Shown here one piece after another: positions 32,188 to 36,544 of a DNA stretch of 36,544 bases (positions within the stretch are counted from its first letter, which is position 1; the number at the start of each line of letters is the position of its first letter). The stretch is taken from positions 1 through 36,544 of the forward strand of contig JADGQF010000010.1 in NCBI GenBank assembly GCA_017882045.1, read 5' to 3'. This DNA comes from Anaerolineales bacterium. GTDB lineage: Bacteria; Chloroflexota; Anaerolineae; CG2-30-64-16. The notes under the pieces are model-generated. The model made no database searches and was not told the origin of the DNA. It saw nothing but the letters and a program-made list of their open reading frames with translations. A program made the translations under genes and the position numbers.

Positions 32188-34029
32188 TTATGGCCCCGAA
32201 AGCTTGATCAGGACGGGCAGATAACTGACGTAAGGCACGGTGAGGGTGACCGGCACGTCGATGCGCAAGGTGATATCTAACAGGTTCGTCGCGTCGGCAA
32301 GGACCGATAGCCCGGTCGTGAGATAGGGCAGGTAGCCGGGGGCCGTCGCGGTGACGGTATACGTGCCCCCGGCCAGCGCCAACGAATAGCGCCCGTTTGA
32401 GCCGCTGCGCGTGGTGGCAAACTGGCCCGCGGCCGCGGTCGCGCGCACTGACGCGCCCACAACGGGCGTCCCGGCGCCGTTCGTGATTAGCCCGCTCAAC
32501 GCACCGGCGTCAGATGGTGTCTGGTCAACCGCCTTCTTGACGTCCAGGCGCCCATAGCCATAGGTGTTGTTGGGCCAGCCGCTGCTGCCGCAATCGGCAG
32601 CCGGGATATGCGTGGCAGCGTTATTCAGCGCTTGCTCGGTCGCGGCGATCTGGTGCCGCAGGGCAGGACGAGCCGACCAGAGCAGTGCCACGGCGCCGGT
32701 CACGTGCGGGGCGGCCATGGAGGTGCCGCTCCAGCCACCCTGGTAGAGCCCGCCCGGAATGCTCGAACGGATGTTGGTACCCGGGGCGGAAATATCCGGC
32801 TTGCGGCGGTTGCTGCCGTCGATGGTGACAGGGCCGCGGCTACTGAAGGAGGCGATGCTATCGGTACCGCTATTGAGCGCGCCGACGGTGTAAACAGCGG
32901 CATTGAGGGCCGGGGAGTCGCCGACACTCGAACAGGCCGAACCGGAGTTGCCGGCTGAGACGACTGTCATTATTCCCGCTGCCTGCTGGTTGTCCAGCGC
33001 AGCCTGCAACGTGTCCGGCGAGCAGCCCTCACTGCTGGGGCAACCCCACGAATTGTTGGTGACATCGGGCGCGCGGTCTGGGTCACCCTGGGCAGGAGTG
33101 CCGCCGACGGGATAGGGCGCGAGAAAGAACTCGAAGCATTCAAGGTAAGTCGAGGGCTGGCCTACGCCCACGTTCATATCGCGGCAACCGATCCATTTGG
33201 CTCCGGGCGCCATACCGATCTGGTTGCCCGCGCCGTCGTCGCCGACGGCGGTGCCCATGGTGTGAGTGCCGTGATCGTAGTCGTCGCAGGGCTGCGGGGA
33301 GTCGTCCCCGCAGGACCCGCCTCCTGAATGGATGCTGTCATGCCAGTTGTAGTCGTGGGACACCGTGGAACCATCCCAGCCACGATAGTGGGGCTTGAGG
33401 GCCGGGTGGTCCCACTGATAACCGGTATCCTGCCCCCCGATCACAATCCCCTGGCCGGTGAAGCCCATGGCCCATACTTCCGGCGCGCGTGTGTAAGTGA
33501 TGCCCGGTTCGGCCGTAGCCGGCTCGGCCATAGCCGACTGTTCGGCTTCCACAGTATTGGCCGCACCGCCAAAACTTGTGACCGGCCTGGGCAGGGCATT
33601 GCGAATGTGCGGATTGCCCTCAATGCGGGCGACGTCCGCACGTGCGGCCAGCGCCATCACCAGGGCACGATCGCCCGTCAGGACGACAACGCTGACGATG
33701 TAGTACGAGCGATAAGCAATCCCGCGTTGGCTGAGCCAATTGAGCAGCGGGCGCTGGCCGGACTGGGCCTTTTGCCATAGCGCATCGCGCACGTAACGCC
33801 CGCGCTCGATCTTTCCCGGCAGGCGGGCAGCGGCCGACACATCCGCCTGTTCGTTGAGGACGACCAGGAAATCCGCCCGAGCGCCGTTGGCAGTATGCTC
33901 CAGCACCCAGGGCGCGACCTTATCGATGGCCGCCGGCGGGAAAGCGCCGGCAGCAGGCGCCGAAAGGGAGGATATCGGCAAAAGGGCGATGAGTATGAGA
34001 GCCAGTAAGTGGCGCGAATTAAACACCAT
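32188..34029 (-). CDS. Secreted subtilisin-like S8 protease (bacillopeptidase F-like)
   Basis: 613 residues from ATG at 34029, chosen because it starts a classic signal peptide (RHLLALILIALLPISSLSA) and follows GGGAGAG; the frame is open further upstream but not signal-like. A propeptide-like inhibitor region (about 45-145) precedes the S8 catalytic domain: D201 (GGQDTGYQWDHP), H253 (DDYDHGTHTMG), oxyanion N361 (VVSAGNSGS) and S437 (GTSMAAPHVTG), all intact. Several extra Cys pairs in CGDDSPQPC and GCPSSEGC may form disulfides. The C-terminal beta domain (about 495-580) is of carboxypeptidase-regulatory type (GAGTPVVGASVRAT, GRYSLALAGGTYTVTATAPG). The tail ends YLPVLIKLSGP. Expected to degrade extracellular protein. 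Confidence 0.93.
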   Translation of the reverse strand: MVFNSRHLLALILIALLPISSLSAPAAGAFPPAAIDKVAPWVLEHTANGARADFLVVLNEQADVSAAARLPGKIERGRYVRDALWQKAQSGQRPLLNWLSQRGIAYRSYYIVSVVVLTGDRALVMALAARADVARIEGNPHIRNALPRPVTSFGGAANTVEAEQSAMAEPATAEPGITYTRAPEVWAMGFTGQGIVIGGQDTGYQWDHPALKPHYRGWDGSTVSHDYNWHDSIHSGGGSCGDDSPQPCDDYDHGTHTMGTAVGDDGAGNQIGMAPGAKWIGCRDMNVGVGQPSTYLECFEFFLAPYPVGGTPAQGDPDRAPDVTNNSWGCPSSEGCSPDTLQAALDNQQAAGIMTVVSAGNSGSACSSVGDSPALNAAVYTVGALNSGTDSIASFSSRGPVTIDGSNRRKPDISAPGTNIRSSIPGGLYQGGWSGTSMAAPHVTGAVALLWSARPALRHQIAATEQALNNAATHIPAADCGSSGWPNNTYGYGRLDVKKAVDQTPSDAGALSGLITNGAGTPVVGASVRATAAAGQFATTRSGSNGRYSLALAGGTYTVTATAPGYLPYLTTGLSVLADATNLLDITLRIDVPVTLTVPYVSYLPVLIKLSGP

Positions 34030-34337
34030 GTCTCTCCCGAACTTGCCTACAGGAGGAGGGGCACCGGCCGCGAAAATCCGTTGCACACCACCGGGCGAGC
34101 CGCTGGAGAAAAGATGAGGTACGTTCGTCTCGCTAGGTGGGATGGAACGATGGGAATGATTAGGCGGTCGAATCGTAGCATAGGTTCTTGCGGGGCGCAA
34201 GTCTTTTTTGCCGGAGGCCGCCGCGCTACTTTACCCGTGGTCCGTAAAACGACCTACATCCCGCCGCGCTCTTATCGTATACGCTTGTGATCCAGGCGGG
34301 ACCTCACGCCTGGCATCTTCTTCCGGCGAGGTGGCAT
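34030..34337. other. Divergent intergenic region with an unassigned terminator
   Basis: It separates the minus-strand protease gene from the plus-strand molybdoenzyme gene. A clear intrinsic terminator points along the plus strand at 34187-34209 although no plus-strand gene precedes it. No promoter with good -35 and -10 boxes was found for either gene; TATGCT on the minus strand (34182-34177) is a weak -10 candidate. Confidence 0.45.
34187..34209 (+). terminator. Orphan intrinsic terminator
   Basis: Stem CTTGCG (34187-34192), 3-base loop GGG, CGCAAG (34196-34201), then TC and six Ts. This is a good Rho-independent terminator on the plus strand, located upstream of the molybdoenzyme gene. It could end a small RNA or act as a leader attenuator. 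Confidence 0.65.
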
Positions 34338-35420
34338 TTGAGTGGCTTCGAAGCAGATCAAGAGCAATCCGGCTTAGCGCGCCAGCATGCCAAGCCGAAG
34401 GTGCACGAGGACGAGCCCCGCACGGCCGAGACCCCCCTGGCCCTGCTGGGCGAACCGCTCACTCCCCAGGGCTCATTCTACGTGCGCAACCACGGGCCGG
34501 CGCCGGCTCTGGACATTGGCGCATGGCAGTGCCTGGTCGACGGTGCGGTCGAACGGCCGCTGGCTCTCTCTTGGTCGCAACTCCGGGCGCAAGCGCCGGT
34601 AACCAGGCGCGTTACGCTGGAATGTGCCGGGAACGGGCGCGCGTACATGGCACAGCCGGCTGAAGGGACACCCTGGCAATATGGCGCAGTGGGAACCGCA
34701 GAGTTCACCGGCGTCCCTTTGCGCGTGGTGCTCGGGCAGGCCGGCGTGCGTGCCGAGGCGGTTGAGATCCTTTGCGCGGGGGCCGACGAGTGTCAGCCAG
34801 ACACCGGCAGAAGAAGCCCTTTTCAGCGCAGTCTACCGTTGGAGGCGGCCCTCCAGGGAGACTGCCTGCTGGCCTGGTCGATGAACGGGGAACCGCTGAC
34901 CCGCGAACACGGCTATCCGCTCCGGCTGGTCGTGCCCGGCTGGTACGGCATGGCATCAGTCAAGTGGCTCGTGCGCGTCACCGCCCTTGCCGGCCGGTTC
35001 GAGGGCTACTACCAGAGCGAAAGGTACATATTCAGGGGTGAACGGGGCACGGCGGAGGGCGCCCCGGTGACCCAGCAGCGCGTGCGCGCCGTGATCGCGT
35101 ATCCGATGGATGGCGCCACCCTCCGATACGCTGAGATCCAGATCGCCGGCACGGCCTGGTCTGGCGAAGCCGCAGTCGAACGGGTGGAGCTGAGCCTGGA
35201 CGGCGGCCAGTCATGGGTTCAGGCAAACGCTGAGCCCAGTTCGCCAGGCGCAGCGTCCGCCTGGTCTCTGGCCTGGAACCCGCCTGGCGCCGGTGCTTAC
35301 ACCATAATGGCCCGGGCGACAGACGGACAAGGCAATACGCAACCATTACAGCCGGGCTGGAATGTCTACGGCTACGCCAACAATGGCGTGCAGCGTGTCC
35401 GGGTTTCGATAATCGCATAG
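34338..35420 (+). CDS. Sulfite oxidase-type molybdopterin oxidoreductase
   Basis: About 360 residues from TTG 34338, preferred because GAGG lies 6 bases before it; GTG 34287 would add 17 residues. The oxidoreductase molybdopterin-binding domain starts at GSFYVRNHGPAPALD and has the molybdenum-ligating cysteine in VTLECAGNGR. A later conserved segment is HGYPLRLVVPGWYGMASVKWL. The Mo-co dimerisation domain (about 270-360) has VELSLDGGQSWVQA and YTIMARATDGQGNTQP. No twin-arginine signal or haem domain is visible, so it appears cytoplasmic, unlike many sulfite dehydrogenases. The natural substrate is uncertain: sulfite or another oxo-transfer compound. Confidence 0.88.
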   Translation: MSGFEADQEQSGLARQHAKPKVHEDEPRTAETPLALLGEPLTPQGSFYVRNHGPAPALDIGAWQCLVDGAVERPLALSWSQLRAQAPVTRRVTLECAGNGRAYMAQPAEGTPWQYGAVGTAEFTGVPLRVVLGQAGVRAEAVEILCAGADECQPDTGRRSPFQRSLPLEAALQGDCLLAWSMNGEPLTREHGYPLRLVVPGWYGMASVKWLVRVTALAGRFEGYYQSERYIFRGERGTAEGAPVTQQRVRAVIAYPMDGATLRYAEIQIAGTAWSGEAAVERVELSLDGGQSWVQANAEPSSPGAASAWSLAWNPPGAGAYTIMARATDGQGNTQPLQPGWNVYGYANNGVQRVRVSIIA

Positions 35421-35512
35421 AGACCGCATGGGAGACCCAGTCAACTGCTCCCTCCATTAGCAACATTGACAATCGGAGAGTATCGGAGTAGGCTCACGCC
35501 ATCCACGAATTG

Positions 35513-35584
35513 ATGTACAAGGAATCGCTTTCCACGGCGGTTCGGCTGGCCGAAGGCATGCAAAGGATGAGCCAGAGATTATGA
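35513..35584 (+). CDS. Possible 23-codon mini-ORF (or tail of a lost gene)
   Basis: ATG 35513 to TGA 35582-35584, encoding a helical peptide with TAVRLAEGMQRMSQRL. The frame is open back to a stop at 35489. Its stop overlaps the next ORF's start by ATGA. It may be a leader peptide, or the C-terminal remnant of a larger protein. Evidence is limited to composition and the overlap. Confidence 0.3.
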   Translation: MYKESLSTAVRLAEGMQRMSQRL

Positions 35585-35772
35585 CAAGGTATGTACCCCA
35601 CGCCTACCGCGCCTGGCTGACGCACGGGAACACTTACCAGTTCGTACCCTGCGACAACGGCGATCGACTGGTAACCGTGACCGCCAGGCGCAGCGCAGCC
35701 GGCGCCGTCTGGCTGTTGTACGAGCACATAGGCGAGACGCTCGACTTGCGCCATTGGGTGATGCCTACATGA
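35581..35772 (+). CDS. Small protein of unknown function, coupled to flavodoxin gene
   Basis: 63 residues, beta-rich look (QFVPCDNGDRLVTVTARR, then GAVWLLYEHIGETLDLRHW). No family is recognised. The ATG overlaps the stop of the preceding mini-ORF by ATGA, and its own stop overlaps the flavodoxin ATG in the same way (35769-35772). The double overlap argues for a translated gene. Its ribosome binding site is weak. Confidence 0.5.
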   Translation: MTRYVPHAYRAWLTHGNTYQFVPCDNGDRLVTVTARRSAAGAVWLLYEHIGETLDLRHWVMPT

Positions 35773-36272
35773 AGACGTTGACGTTGATCATCTACGATTC
35801 GTTCTTCGGCAACACAGAGCAAGTCGCCCGGGCGATCGGCGACTCTCTCGGCTCCCCGGGAGACGTCCGGATATGTCGGGTCGGTGAGGTGAACCCGGAA
35901 GAGCTGACGGGCCTGGAGCTGCTGATCGTCGGCTCGCCAACGCGTGGCTTTAGACCAACACCGGCGATCGCCGAGTTCCTCAAGAGCATTCCGGCTGACT
36001 GTCTGAAGGGCGTCAAGGTGGCCGCGTTCGATACCAGGATTGAAACCAGCGACATACCGTCGCCCGTGTTGCGCACTTTCGTTAAGATCGGCGGCTACGC
36101 CGCCAGGCCCATCGCAGACAGGCTCAAGAAAAAGGGTGGAGACCTGATCGCGTCTCCCGAAGGGTTTTTTGTGGCCGGGGAGAAAGGTCCGCTGAAAGAA
36201 GGCGAACTCGAAAGGGCGGCAGGCTGGGTTAGGCGAAACAGAATAACTAAAGACACCTTGCGGTCAAGATGA
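35769..36272 (+). CDS. Flavodoxin-family protein
   Basis: 167 residues from ATG 35769, which overlaps the preceding stop by ATGA. The FMN phosphate-binding loop is YDSFFGNTEQVARAI, slightly unusual for the T/S-x-T-G-x-T consensus but with N-T-E-x-V-A conserved. Later, LLIVGSPTRGFRPTPAI and VAAFDTRIE are typical of flavin-contacting loops in flavodoxin/WrbA-like proteins. The C-terminal helix ends in a basic tail. It would carry one or two electrons or sense redox state. Partner unknown; the sulfite oxidase-type gene upstream is 349 bases away and not obviously in the same operon. Confidence 0.87.
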   Translation: MKTLTLIIYDSFFGNTEQVARAIGDSLGSPGDVRICRVGEVNPEELTGLELLIVGSPTRGFRPTPAIAEFLKSIPADCLKGVKVAAFDTRIETSDIPSPVLRTFVKIGGYAARPIADRLKKKGGDLIASPEGFFVAGEKGPLKEGELERAAGWVRRNRITKDTLRSR

Positions 36273-36284
36273 CGCACAAGGTGT
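36253..36284. repeat. Inverted repeat spanning the flavodoxin stop codon
   Basis: ACACCTTG (36253-36260) pairs with CAAGGTGT (36277-36284). The 16-base loop contains the stop codon. It could end transcription or stabilise the 3' end; there is no U-run. Confidence 0.4.
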
Positions 36285-36348
36285 AGTGGTCCAGGTTCCC
36301 GACTTCAAGGCAAGACTTGTCGTGCATGACCTACCCATCCCAACCGGC

Positions 36349-36398
36349 GAGTGGTCTGCCCCGTTCGGCAGCATGCAGGGTCCCGAGGCAGACCACTC
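36349..36398. repeat. 12-bp perfect inverted repeat between convergent genes
   Basis: GAGTGGTCTGCC (36349-36360) pairs perfectly with GGCAGACCACTC (36387-36398), with a 26-base loop that contains GCATGC. It lies between the flavodoxin gene and the convergent secreted-protein gene. It is probably a shared transcription stop or RNA-stabilising structure. No T-run follows on either strand. Confidence 0.6.
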
Positions 36399-36414
36399 AG
36401 CTAAAGGACGACGG

Positions 36415-36544
36415 TCACTTGCCGAGGCCGGACACTCCGGAGCCGGTGACTTTGAGGGTGATGGTGGCGGGGCTACCGCCGGCCTGATCGACGACGATGT
36501 AGTAGGTGCCGGCCTGGTTGAAGTTGCCGGTCCAGACCAGGTCG
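36415..36544 (-). CDS. C-terminal end of a probable secreted beta-domain protein (5' truncated by window)
   Basis: Read on the minus strand, the last 43 codons before TGA (36417-36415) give a beta-rich C-terminus: DLVWTGNFNQAGTYYIVV, then SPATITLKVTGSGVSGLGK. This resembles the final strands of bacterial pre-peptidase C-terminal or similar extracellular domains. The gene continues beyond the window. The GC-rich codon use fits its neighbours. Confidence 0.7.
   Translation of the reverse strand, partial: DLVWTGNFNQAGTYYIVVDQAGGSPATITLKVTGSGVSGLGK

Overview
The window looks like a chromosomal segment of a GC-rich, free-living bacterium, most probably a member of the Chloroflexota (Anaerolineae/Caldilineae-like). 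This is inferred from gene content and is not proven: a Tad/Flp pilus ATPase preceded by an AAA ATPase, many multi-domain PAS/GAF histidine kinases, a stand-alone bacterial Elp3, LysM proteins with Thr/Pro-rich linkers, a zinc-ribbon/TM/LysM architecture, and secreted proteins ending in a 'PVLIK' motif. Genes are tightly packed, often with 4-base ATGA overlaps. I saw no tRNA, rRNA, CRISPR array or intact insertion sequence.

Layout. (1) 1-525: 3' end of a ComM/YifB-type Mg-chelatase-like ATPase, then about 450 bases of non-coding sequence with two inverted repeats, then an NnrU/ICMT-type membrane methyltransferase. (2) 1622-12371: a long same-strand run: GH3-type adenylating enzyme, 7TM-GAF histidine kinase, single-domain response regulator, PAS-PAS-GGDEF cyclase, REC-PAS-PAS-GAF-HD-GYP phosphodiesterase, a ~100-aa protein of unknown function, an AAA ATPase and CpaF. 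It reads as a sensory/c-di-GMP module joined to pilus ATPases. (3) 12396-17045: a scarred region. A 5'-truncated histidine-kinase tail lies directly after cpaF and overlaps an OmpR-type regulator. Then come a TadE-like pseudopilin, an odd membrane protein, a prepilin peptidase and a DUF192 protein. The tadB, tadC and flp genes expected beside cpaF are absent here. (4) 17202-21212: a three-gene phosphorelay (PAS-PAS-GAF kinase, REC-HisKA_3 kinase, NarL regulator). (5) 21249-23022, minus strand: MBL-fold hydrolase, a small unknown protein and a DUF4062-like protein. (6) 23210-27809, plus strand: class V aminotransferase without the desulfurase cysteine, a polytopic GT-C-like protein and a zinc-ribbon LysM protein with a strong promoter almost abutting its start. 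(7) 27864-31371: a Trm9-like methyltransferase and Elp3 whose start codons overlap head to head in a single CATG, followed by an Old Yellow Enzyme. (8) 31387-34029, minus strand: a PKD-domain secreted protein and a bacillopeptidase F-like S8 protease. (9) 34338 to the end: a sulfite-oxidase-type molybdoenzyme, two tiny ORFs chained by ATGA overlaps to a flavodoxin, and the 3' end of a minus-strand secreted protein.

The strongest candidate for something new is the divergent Elp3/Trm9-like pair. Elp3 makes 5-carboxymethyl-type modifications on wobble uridine 34, and eukaryotic Trm9 methylates that product. Fused start codons suggest a compact bacterial mcm5U34-type pathway. Next in interest are the c-di-GMP/pilus operon headed by a GH3 enzyme, and the recombination scar immediately after cpaF.
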